Shown here: one piece after another, positions 47,468 to 56,031 of the stretch | Position numbering within the stretch: position 1 is the stretch's first letter | How the letters are laid out: every line of letters begins with the position of its first letter | Assembly (NCBI GenBank): GCA_028279555.1 | Contig: JANQNO010000002.1 | Location: 310,001-374,000, forward strand | Length of the DNA: 64,000 nt | Direction of reading: 5' to 3' | DNA from: Sphingorhabdus sp. | GTDB taxonomy: Bacteria > Pseudomonadota > Alphaproteobacteria > Sphingomonadales > Sphingomonadaceae | Program-made: the position numbers and the translations under genes | The notes under the pieces: model-generated | Databases searched by the model: none | What the model was told of the DNA's origin: nothing | Seen by the model: only the letters and a program-made list of their open reading frames with translations

Positions 47468-48753
47468 AGGCTGAGCGAAGGTCGATAGCGCCAGACCGGG
47501 TCGCGATCCTGTTTACGGTGATGCTTGTCGCGGCCGCTGGCAACACCGCCATGCAATCGATTTTACCTGCGATTTCGAGCGAACTCAAAATAGCCGATGT
47601 TTGGGTCAGTCTGGCCTTCAGCTGGTCTGCGCTGCTCTGGGTATACACTGCGCCGCGCTGGGCGCGGCTGTCGGACCGTCGCGGTCGCAAGGCGCTCATG
47701 AAGCTGGGCACGATGGGCTTTATCGCATCCATGTCGCTTTGTGCTGCCGCCTTGTGGCTGGGGTTGAATGGCTTGATGAGCGCGGCATTGGCCTTTGTCT
47801 TCTTTGCCGTCTTCCGCAGCCTTTATGGCGGCCTCGGTTCTGCTGCGCCGCCGGCGGTCCAGGCCTATGTCGCGGCAAGAACGGAGCGGGAAGAACGAAC
47901 AAAAGCGTTGTCGCTGCTTGCCTCTTCCTTCGGACTGGGAACCGTCATCGGCCCCGCCATAGCGCATTATCTGGTTTTTGATCCAGTTGGGCTGGCCGGC
48001 CCGATGATTATTTTCGCCCTGTTCGGATTGGTGGTTCTGATTGCCCTGCAATTTCGTCTTCCCAATGACGAACCGAAATATGCGGTTCGCGGAGCGGTAA
48101 CATCCTATCCGAGTGCTGCCTCCATCGCCCAGCCGGATATGGATGCGGAGGATCGGGCCGAGGCGAAAGCGGCGGCACCAGATATCCGCCTTTCCTGGCG
48201 GGACAGTCGCTTTGTCGCCTGGCTTTATGCAGGATTGGTCGGCGGCCATGCGCAGGCTATCATGATGGGCGTCGTCGGCTTTCTGGTAAGGGACAGGCTG
48301 GGGTTGCAGGGTCAGCCGGCGGAGGCAGTGCAGGCAATTGGCTCGGTGATGTTTATGGGCGCAATGGCAACCTTGCTGGCGCAATGGGGACTCATCCCGA
48401 TATTGTCATTGCAGCCGCGCGCATCCGTCCTCTGGGGCGCGATGCTGGCGCTGGCCGGGACCGTTATCGTCGGTGTCAGCCATGATTTCTACAGTATCGG
48501 TTTGGGCTTTGCGATCGCCAGCCTCGGTTTTGGCCTGTTCCGGCCAGGCTTCACAGCCGGGGCATCGATCGCGGTGAGCCGGGCGGAGCAAGGCGATGTT
48601 GCCGGCAAGATCGCAAGCGTCAACGGCATGGCCTATATATTCGCGCCGGCAGCGGGGGTCGCGCTATTCAACTGGTGGGAACCGGCGACTTTCCTTCTAA
48701 TGGGGCTGGCGCTGTTGTGGCTCCTCATTTGGGGGCGGAAAACTCTGGTCTAG
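47464..48753 (+). CDS. MFS transporter
   Basis: 12-TM pattern; APRWARLSDRRGRKALMKLG motif A; 4-nt overlap with upstream CDS. Confidence 0.9.
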   Translation: MKAERRSIAPDRVAILFTVMLVAAAGNTAMQSILPAISSELKIADVWVSLAFSWSALLWVYTAPRWARLSDRRGRKALMKLGTMGFIASMSLCAAALWLGLNGLMSAALAFVFFAVFRSLYGGLGSAAPPAVQAYVAARTEREERTKALSLLASSFGLGTVIGPAIAHYLVFDPVGLAGPMIIFALFGLVVLIALQFRLPNDEPKYAVRGAVTSYPSAASIAQPDMDAEDRAEAKAAAPDIRLSWRDSRFVAWLYAGLVGGHAQAIMMGVVGFLVRDRLGLQGQPAEAVQAIGSVMFMGAMATLLAQWGLIPILSLQPRASVLWGAMLALAGTVIVGVSHDFYSIGLGFAIASLGFGLFRPGFTAGASIAVSRAEQGDVAGKIASVNGMAYIFAPAAGVALFNWWEPATFLLMGLALLWLLIWGRKTLV

Positions 48754-51068
48754 CCCTCATGCTTTTCGGCATTGACCGGCTTGACCATGCCCGGCGAAAC
48801 GAAACCGATCCCCTCGGGCTCCAATGCTGCTTGTTTCAGCTTGGCCTCGATCGATTTATATTCCTCTTCCATTTCCGGTGTCACCGTTGCGCGGCTCGCA
48901 TTCAGCGCCTGCGAGAAGTGATTCATTTGAACTTCCTTCACAGCGTTGCCGCCTTCGCGAAGCGCGAAAAGGCCTGCTCGCCGCACCAGATCTTCCAGGT
49001 CAGCGCCTGAATAGCGGTCGGTGCGCTCGGCAATCTCGTCGAGATCCACATCCTTCGATAGCGGCATTTCAGAGGTATGGATGGCAAGGATACGCCGTCG
49101 CCCCGCCTTGTCTGGCACGGTGACATATACCAGTTCGTCGAACCGGCCCGGGCGAAGCAGGGCCGGGTCGAGCAAAGTCGGGCGATTGGTCGCCCCGATC
49201 AGCACGACGGAATTGAGATCTTCAAGCCCGTCCATTTCGGCAAGGATCGTGTTGACCACACGCTCGGTAACCTGCGGCTCTCCGATCCCGCGACCGCGCG
49301 CTGGAGCTAGGCTGTCGATTTCGTCGATGAAGATGATACAGGGCGCAACCTGCCGCGCCCTAGCGAAGAGCCGGGCAATCTGCTGTTCGCTCTCGCCATA
49401 CCATTTTGAGAGCAGATCGGATGATTTCGTGGCAATGAAATTGGCGTTGGACTCGCGCGCCGCCGCCTTGGCGAGCAGCGTTTTACCGGTGCCCGGCGGG
49501 CCATAAAGCAGAAAGCCCTTGGCGGGCCGGATGCCCAAATGCGAAAATGCCTCGGGGCTTTTGAGCGGCAGCTCTATGCCTTCTTTGAGGCGCATCTGGG
49601 CTTCGTCGAGGCCGCCAATATCAGCCCAGCCCACCTGGGGTGCCTGCACCATGACCTCGCGCATCGCCGATGGCTGGACGCGTTTGATGGCTTCGAGAAA
49701 ATCCTCACGGCGGACTTCAAGTTGCTCAAGGACGTCTGGCGGGATCGTGCCGCTTTCCAGATCCAGCTTGGGCATGATCCGGCGAACGGCTTCTATCGCC
49801 GCTTCTCTTGTGAGCGCGGATAGGTCGGCACCAACAAAACCGTAGGTTGTGCGCGCCAGCTCCTTGAGCGAAATATCCTGCGCCAGCGGCATGCCGCGCG
49901 TATGGATGGCCAGTATTTCCCGGCGTCCGCTTTCGTCGGGCACCCCGATAATGATCTCGCGGTCGAAACGTCCCGGCCTACGCAGCGCCTCGTCTATCGC
50001 TTCCGGGCGGTTGGTGGCGGCAATAACCACCAGATTCGTGCGCGGTTCGAGACCGTCCATCAGCGTGAGCAGCTGCGCCACAAGCCGCTTCTCCGCTTCA
50101 CCCTGCACCTGCCCACGCTTGGGCGCGATCGAGTCTATTTCGTCGATAAACAGGATCGAAGGCGCGGCTTTTGTTGCTGCTTCGAAAACCTCGCGCAGCT
50201 TTTTCTCCGATTCGCCATAGGTGCTACCCATAATTTCCGGGCCGTTGATCAGGAAAAACTCGGCATCGCTTTCATTGGCGACAGCCCGGGCTAGCCTTGT
50301 CTTGCCCGTTCCAGGCGGACCATGGAGCAGGACACCGCGTGGCGGATCGACGCCGAGGCGCGTAAAAAGTTCAGGATAGCGCAGCGGAAGCTCGACCATT
50401 TCGCGCAGGGACTCAATGGTTTCCGCCATTCCGCCCAGATCATCATAGGTGACATCCGCACGCCTTGCATCTTTGGCTTCAGTATAGTCGGAGCGCAACT
50501 CGATCTCCGTCTCTGCATCCACATGGACGATTCCCTTGGGCATCGTCGAAACAACGGTCAGACGGATCTCAGCCAGCGCAAAAGCCGGCGCTGCCAGCAT
50601 CTGACGCAGCTGCGGCGGCATGTCATCGGGAGCGACGCGCTGCTGCCCATGTGTTGCGGTGATGTCCCCGGCGACGAGCACGCGCCCGGCGAAACTGCGG
50701 CGCAGAGCTTCTGGCGAACCCTGGAGTTTGAGATTTTGCTGGGCAGGCGCAAAAACCACCTTCTTGGCTGGCTGCGATTCAGCCTTGCGAATTTCAACCT
50801 GATCGCCCGCACCGGCCCCGGCATTGGCGCGCTGCAGGCCATCGAGGCGAATGATCTCCAATCCTTCGTCTTCCGAATAGGGGTCGAGCACGCGCGCCGC
50901 AGTCGCTCTTTTCCCCACTATCTCCACCACGTCGCCTTGCATGACGCCGAGCGCTTTCATGAAATCGCGGGAGAGCCGGGCCAGACCCCGTCCGGAATCT
51001 TCAGGCTTGGCATTGGCGACCTGTAATTTGGCTGGGACAGCAGTATCGGCTGGGGAGGCGTCGGCCAT
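48750..51068 (-). CDS. CDC48/VAT-type double AAA ATPase
   Basis: N-domain (LQVANAKPEDSGRGLARLSRDFMKALGVMQGDVVEI); two Walker A/B sets GPPGTGKTRLARAVANES / [18 protein letters not shown]. Confidence 0.95.
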   Translation of the reverse strand: MADASPADTAVPAKLQVANAKPEDSGRGLARLSRDFMKALGVMQGDVVEIVGKRATAARVLDPYSEDEGLEIIRLDGLQRANAGAGAGDQVEIRKAESQPAKKVVFAPAQQNLKLQGSPEALRRSFAGRVLVAGDITATHGQQRVAPDDMPPQLRQMLAAPAFALAEIRLTVVSTMPKGIVHVDAETEIELRSDYTEAKDARRADVTYDDLGGMAETIESLREMVELPLRYPELFTRLGVDPPRGVLLHGPPGTGKTRLARAVANESDAEFFLINGPEIMGSTYGESEKKLREVFEAATKAAPSILFIDEIDSIAPKRGQVQGEAEKRLVAQLLTLMDGLEPRTNLVVIAATNRPEAIDEALRRPGRFDREIIIGVPDESGRREILAIHTRGMPLAQDISLKELARTTYGFVGADLSALTREAAIEAVRRIMPKLDLESGTIPPDVLEQLEVRREDFLEAIKRVQPSAMREVMVQAPQVGWADIGGLDEAQMRLKEGIELPLKSPEAFSHLGIRPAKGFLLYGPPGTGKTLLAKAAARESNANFIATKSSDLLSKWYGESEQQIARLFARARQVAPCIIFIDEIDSLAPARGRGIGEPQVTERVVNTILAEMDGLEDLNSVVLIGATNRPTLLDPALLRPGRFDELVYVTVPDKAGRRRILAIHTSEMPLSKDVDLDEIAERTDRYSGADLEDLVRRAGLFALREGGNAVKEVQMNHFSQALNASRATVTPEMEEEYKSIEAKLKQAALEPEGIGFVSPGMVKPVNAEKHEG

Positions 51069-51270
51069 TCTTTTTGTCTCCTAGGGCTCTTGTGGCAGGA
51101 GATAGGATGCCGAGCGAAGAATTGCCACCGCAGAACAAGAATTGCCGCAAAAAAATGGCGCGGTTTTGCCACCGATCCTGCAAAGATCATTGAAGCGGAG
51201 ATGCCTAAAAGACCGGATTGATTTCTGCCGCCTGCTTCCCAGATAAGCATAACGATCAATTTTTTTTGTT

Positions 51271-51289
51271 AGTTGCGCCTTTTGCAACT
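51271..51289. promoter_or_regulatory. AGTTGC-N7-GCAACT inverted repeat (LysR T-N11-A type) upstream of LysR gene
   Basis: Direct reading, about 45 bp upstream of probable GTG start at 51333. Confidence 0.45.
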
Positions 51290-51332
51290 GGCCCGCTATA
51301 GCTATGATCCGGGAAGGACAGGAGAAAACCCC

Positions 51333-52208
51333 GTGAGACGATTACCGCCTTTGCGCTCTCTGGAGGCCTTTGTCCGAGTGGCAAAGCTTGGCTCGGCAAA
51401 GGCTGCGGCGAGCGAACTTGCCTTGTCTCCGCCGGCGCTGAGCCGTCGTATCAAGGCGCTCGAAGACTTTATGGACAAACCGCTTTTTGATCGCAAAGCG
51501 CAGGCGATGGTGCTCAACAGCGACGGCAAGGAACTCCTCGAAGCCATCGAACCGGCGATGGATACGATGGCCGAAGCGATCGAGCAGCTGTCCGGTCAGG
51601 GCGGCGAATACCGTCTAAGGCTGGGCGTTTTGCCCCTGTTCGGAACGCAGCGGCTGATCCCCCGCCTTCCCGAGCTTCGCAAGATGTTTCCAAAGCTGCA
51701 TATCGACGTCGATACATCGCATAATGCGCAAAATTTGCTTGGCGACGTTGTCGACGCGGCAATTGTGATCGCATCTGACATCGATCCCAAATTATACAGC
51801 GTCCGCCTGGATCATAACACCGTCTATGCGATTGCCTCGGCCAAGCTTGCCGAGGATCAGAAGCTTGACGACCCTGCTGATCTCAAGGATCAGACGGTGC
51901 TGGTGCATAGCGACATGCCGCAAATCTGGGAGAAATGGCGCGAAGCGGTCGGCCATCCGAAGCTGAAGCCGCTCGCCGTCGACCAGATCGACAGCGGGCC
52001 CCTGATGCTCGAGGCGGCAGCCAATGGGCTGGGCGTCGCCATCATGCATGGCAGCCATCTGTCCGATGCGAAAGATCCGCGGCTGACCCGGCTGTTCGAT
52101 GTCGAGGTGGAAAGCCCCTACAGCTATTGGTTCGTGTGCAGACAAAGCGCCTTCAAACGGCGCGCTGTCAAGATATTCCACGACTGGCTTTTGAAGGCTG
52201 GTGTTTAG
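51333..52208 (+). CDS. LysR family transcriptional regulator (GcvA-like)
   Basis: VRRLPPLRSLEAFVRVAKLGSAKAAASELALSPPALSRRIKALEDFMDKPLFDRKAQAMVL; GTG start chosen. Confidence 0.88.
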   Translation: MRRLPPLRSLEAFVRVAKLGSAKAAASELALSPPALSRRIKALEDFMDKPLFDRKAQAMVLNSDGKELLEAIEPAMDTMAEAIEQLSGQGGEYRLRLGVLPLFGTQRLIPRLPELRKMFPKLHIDVDTSHNAQNLLGDVVDAAIVIASDIDPKLYSVRLDHNTVYAIASAKLAEDQKLDDPADLKDQTVLVHSDMPQIWEKWREAVGHPKLKPLAVDQIDSGPLMLEAAANGLGVAIMHGSHLSDAKDPRLTRLFDVEVESPYSYWFVCRQSAFKRRAVKIFHDWLLKAGV

Positions 52209-52218
52209 GGTCCTGATC

Positions 52219-53037
52219 CTAGCTCACGCCAAAGGGAACCACCTTGTTGTCGATATCATGGCCGATATCGGCGCTGCCCAGATAGGCTATTCCGCTTCTT
52301 TCGCACCAGCGCCGCACGATGGCTTCCGCATCCTCGCCGAACGGCCGGTCATTGTCGGGAACATCGCTGACGCGGCCTAGCCTGACTCCTGTCAGACCGG
52401 CATCGGCCAGATGGGCCGTGACGTGGAACAGTGCACGGTCAAATGCATACAGATACTCGCTGACCTCTTCCAGCATCAGCACATGCCCTTCGAGATCGGG
52501 CATGATCGGGGTGCCCACCATCATGGCCAGCGTCATCACATTAAAGGCAGCAAAGTTCTGATTGGGCACAATGCTGGTGTCGAGCGATGCAGCATCGCGG
52601 TGGACGAGCCAGTCGAGCGCCCGCTTTATCGCCGCATCGCCGCCCGCCCTTCGGATATCTGCGGGCATTGGGCCATGGGCAGGAAACCCGATGCCTGCCC
52701 TATATAGCCCGCCCAGCAGGTTTCCGGCATCGCTGTAGCCAAGATAGGCTTTGTCGCGCGCCGTATCACCGAGATGCTTCACACAATATTCGGCTATCCG
52801 CGCTGCGCCATATCCGCCGCGGACAAACCAGATCGCATCGATGCTGCTGTCGTTGGCCAGATTGACAAATGCCTCGCGCCGCAACGCGTCGCTTCCGGCA
52901 AAATGGCCTTCTTCGGCAAAACATTGTTCGTCGAAAATCAGGTCCGCCGATGGATGGCTTTTTGCAGCGGTCTGGATTACCCGCTCAGCGTCTTCGCGCA
53001 AAAAAGGCGTAGAGGGCGCGCAGATTCCGATCTTCAT
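52219..53037 (-). CDS. S66 family peptidase (LD-carboxypeptidase / MccF-like)
   Basis: MKIGICAPSTPF, IWFVRGGYGAARI, YLGYSDAGNLLGGL, MLEEVSEYLYAFDRALFH. Confidence 0.85.
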   Translation of the reverse strand: MKIGICAPSTPFLREDAERVIQTAAKSHPSADLIFDEQCFAEEGHFAGSDALRREAFVNLANDSSIDAIWFVRGGYGAARIAEYCVKHLGDTARDKAYLGYSDAGNLLGGLYRAGIGFPAHGPMPADIRRAGGDAAIKRALDWLVHRDAASLDTSIVPNQNFAAFNVMTLAMMVGTPIMPDLEGHVLMLEEVSEYLYAFDRALFHVTAHLADAGLTGVRLGRVSDVPDNDRPFGEDAEAIVRRWCERSGIAYLGSADIGHDIDNKVVPFGVS

Positions 53038-53089
53038 TTTTCTGCCCCATGCAATTGCCAAATTCTGCCCGAAGCAATAGCGGGGAAGA

Positions 53090-54490
53090 ATGAAAAATGA
53101 CAATTCCTATTTCTTTTGCGGCATTGGCGGATCCGGCATGCTCCCCCTTGCCACAATTCTGGCGGAGCAGGGCGCGAAGGTTTCGGGATCGGATCGGGCA
53201 CTGGATCAGGGCCGGCTCGCGACCAAGTTCGATACGCTGCGCGCCAAGGGGATGGCGCTTTTCCCGCAGGATGGCAGCGGCCTGACGAATGGCGATCAGA
53301 TACTGGTCGCCAGCGCCGCGATCGAAGACACGGTGCCGGATATCCGCCGCGCCAACGACCTGGGCTGCGAAAGGGTGACGCGCGCCGAGTTACTGGCAGA
53401 ACTGCTGAACGCCAGCCCGCGCAGCGTCGTTATCGGCGGCACCAGCGGAAAATCCACTGTCACAGGCATGACCGGCTGGATAGCTGCGGAAGCCGGGAAA
53501 GACCCGACCATCATGAATGGCGCGGTGATGAAGAACTTTGTGGGCAGCGATGCTCCTTATGCATCCAGCCGTGTCGGAAGCGGAGGGCTTTTTATCAGCG
53601 AGGTCGACGAGAGCGATGGTTCAATTGCACTGTTTCGACCGGAAGTGGCCGTGCTGAACAATATCAGTCTGGATCACAAGAGCATGGAGGAACTTCGGCA
53701 TCTTTTTGCCCGGTTTGTCGAGGTGGCAAGCCGCGCGGTTTACAATGCTGATGACGACGAGACACGATTGCTTATGGCGGGTTTGTCGCTTCCCGATGCA
53801 ACGAGCTTTGGCACGGCTGAAGGCGCGGATTTCCGCGCGACCCATATCGTCGAAGCGCCGCATTCGATACGCTTCAATCTGGTAGCGCGTGGGCAAAGCT
53901 GGCAGGTGGGATTGCAGGTGCCCGGCAAGCATAATGTGATGAATGCGCTCGCGGCGCTGGCTGCCAGCGATGCACTCGGTATCGCTTTGCAGGATACGGT
54001 TCCGGCTATAGAGGGGTATACAGGGCTGGCGCGGCGCTTTGACATTGTCGGGACCGAGAATGACATAACCGTGATCGATGATTTCGGGCACAATCCGGAC
54101 AAGATCGCCGCGACGCTTTCCACAATGCGCGCCTTTCCGGGGCGTATCATCGCATTTTTCCAGCCGCATGGTTTCGGTCCGCTCAACAAGATGGGCAAAC
54201 AGCTGGCCGCGACATTTGCGGAAAATCTTGCTGCAGATGACAGGGTGTTTCTGTGCGATCCGGTCTATTTCGGCGGAACGGTGGATCGCAGCACGGGCAG
54301 CGACGATATGGCTGAATGGATCAATGATGCTGGCGGCGTTGCCGAACATCTCGCCGAGCGTGAAGATTGCGGAAAGGCGATGGCCGATATGGCGCGGCCC
54401 GGGGACAGGATAGTCGTCATGGGCGCAAGGGACGATACATTGCGCAGTTTCGCTTCGGGTTTGCTGGCCAGTCTGGGCGAAACGGTTTGA
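53090..54490 (+). CDS. Divergent Mur ligase family protein (MurC/Mpl-like)
   Basis: FCGIGGSGMLPLATIL, GGTSGKSTVTGM P-loop, VDESDGSIALFRPEVAVLNNISLDHKSMEEL, IDDFGHNPDKI. Confidence 0.85.
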   Translation: MKNDNSYFFCGIGGSGMLPLATILAEQGAKVSGSDRALDQGRLATKFDTLRAKGMALFPQDGSGLTNGDQILVASAAIEDTVPDIRRANDLGCERVTRAELLAELLNASPRSVVIGGTSGKSTVTGMTGWIAAEAGKDPTIMNGAVMKNFVGSDAPYASSRVGSGGLFISEVDESDGSIALFRPEVAVLNNISLDHKSMEELRHLFARFVEVASRAVYNADDDETRLLMAGLSLPDATSFGTAEGADFRATHIVEAPHSIRFNLVARGQSWQVGLQVPGKHNVMNALAALAASDALGIALQDTVPAIEGYTGLARRFDIVGTENDITVIDDFGHNPDKIAATLSTMRAFPGRIIAFFQPHGFGPLNKMGKQLAATFAENLAADDRVFLCDPVYFGGTVDRSTGSDDMAEWINDAGGVAEHLAEREDCGKAMADMARPGDRIVVMGARDDTLRSFASGLLASLGETV

Positions 54491-56031
54491 CGCAGCCAGC
54501 CGATAACAGGGTGCGGAGCATCGTTATTGTCGGCGGGGGAACGGCTGGCTGGATGACTGCCGCTGCGCTGGCCAGCAGGCTTGACGGGTTGGGCTGCGAA
54601 ATCACGCTGGTGGAGTCGGCAGAAATCGGGACGGTTGGTGTTGGTGAAGCGACCTTGCCCAATATCCGCGCCTTCAACCGGATGCTCGGCATCGATGAAG
54701 CGGAATTGATGGCACGGACTAGCGCCACCATAAAGCTGGGCATCGAATTTTGCGATTGGGGACAAGTCGGCGACAGCTACATCCATCCTTTCGGCGATTT
54801 CGGCGACGCCATAGGCGCCGCCGACTTTCATCAATACTGGCTGCAACAACGAGATGCCGAAAACACAAAGGATTTTGGCGACTATTGCCTGGCGATCAGG
54901 GCTGCAAAGGCTGGTCGTTTTGATCTGCCCGCACCAAACCCTGCTTCGCGCCGCCATGCATTTGCCTACGCATTCCAGTTCGATGCGAGCCTGTATGGTG
55001 CCTTTCTGGCCGATTATGCGCAAGCGCGCGGTGTGCAGCGGATCGAAGGCAAAATCACCGATGCCCGCTGCGATGGCGAGACCGGCTTTGTCCGGTCGGT
55101 GATGCTGGAAGATGGCCGCAAGATGGAAGGCGATTTGTGGATCGACTGTTCAGGCTTTCGCGGACTGCTGATAGAGCAACATTTGCAGACCGGCTATGAT
55201 GACTGGAGCGAGTATCTTTGGTCCAACCGCGCCTGGGCCGTGCCCTGTGAAACAGTGGCTCCGGTCCACCCCTATACACGTGCGACCGCGCGCGAAGCCG
55301 GGTGGCAATGGCGCATTCCATTGCAGCACCGGGTTGGCAATGGCCTGGTATATTGCGACCGCTATATCGACGACCAGGCCGCGGTGGACCTCCTGATGGC
55401 CAATCTTGAAGGTGAGGCGCTGGCCGATCCCAAACAGCTTTTCTTCAAGACCGGCAAACGCCGCAAATTGTGGAACAGGAATGTCGTTGCGATCGGCCTT
55501 TCGGGCGGATTTCTAGAGCCGCTAGAATCGACCAGTATCGACCTGATCCAGAACGGGATCATGAATCTGATCGAACTGTTCCCCGGAAGGGAATGTGCCG
55601 AGGGCGATGCCGGGGAATATAACCGGCTCATGGATCTGGAGTTTGGACGGGTGCGCGATTTCCTGATGCTGCATTATGCCGCCAATCAGCGCGAAGAAGA
55701 TGATATGTGGCGCGAATATCGGGAAATGGAACTGCCAGATAGCCTGCAGGCCAAGATCGACGCCTTTAGGCAGCGCGGGCTGGTCCCTCAATATGCAAAT
55801 GGCCTTTTTCAGCCGCCTAGTTGGCTTTCGGTCTTCATCGGCCAGAATATTTTTCCAGAGAGCTATGATCCACGCGCTGAGACAATACCGGAAAAGAACC
55901 TAAGCGCGCATTTTGTCGAGATCGATGCCGACCTGGAAAAGCTGGTTGCGGCGATGCCGGAGCATCGAGAATTTATCGAAACCTATGGCGCGGCATTCGA
56001 TGCCGGTGCCGTGGGCATGCCGGCGCAATGA
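54487..56031 (+). CDS. Flavin-dependent tryptophan-halogenase family protein
   Basis: IVIVGGGTAGWMTAAAL, VGVGEATLPNIRAFNRMLGI, GWQWRIPLQHRVGNGLVY, FLEPLESTSIDLIQNGI; start probably TTG 54487 overlapping the Mur ligase stop. Confidence 0.92.
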   Translation: MTQPADNRVRSIVIVGGGTAGWMTAAALASRLDGLGCEITLVESAEIGTVGVGEATLPNIRAFNRMLGIDEAELMARTSATIKLGIEFCDWGQVGDSYIHPFGDFGDAIGAADFHQYWLQQRDAENTKDFGDYCLAIRAAKAGRFDLPAPNPASRRHAFAYAFQFDASLYGAFLADYAQARGVQRIEGKITDARCDGETGFVRSVMLEDGRKMEGDLWIDCSGFRGLLIEQHLQTGYDDWSEYLWSNRAWAVPCETVAPVHPYTRATAREAGWQWRIPLQHRVGNGLVYCDRYIDDQAAVDLLMANLEGEALADPKQLFFKTGKRRKLWNRNVVAIGLSGGFLEPLESTSIDLIQNGIMNLIELFPGRECAEGDAGEYNRLMDLEFGRVRDFLMLHYAANQREEDDMWREYREMELPDSLQAKIDAFRQRGLVPQYANGLFQPPSWLSVFIGQNIFPESYDPRAETIPEKNLSAHFVEIDADLEKLVAAMPEHREFIETYGAAFDAGAVGMPAQ

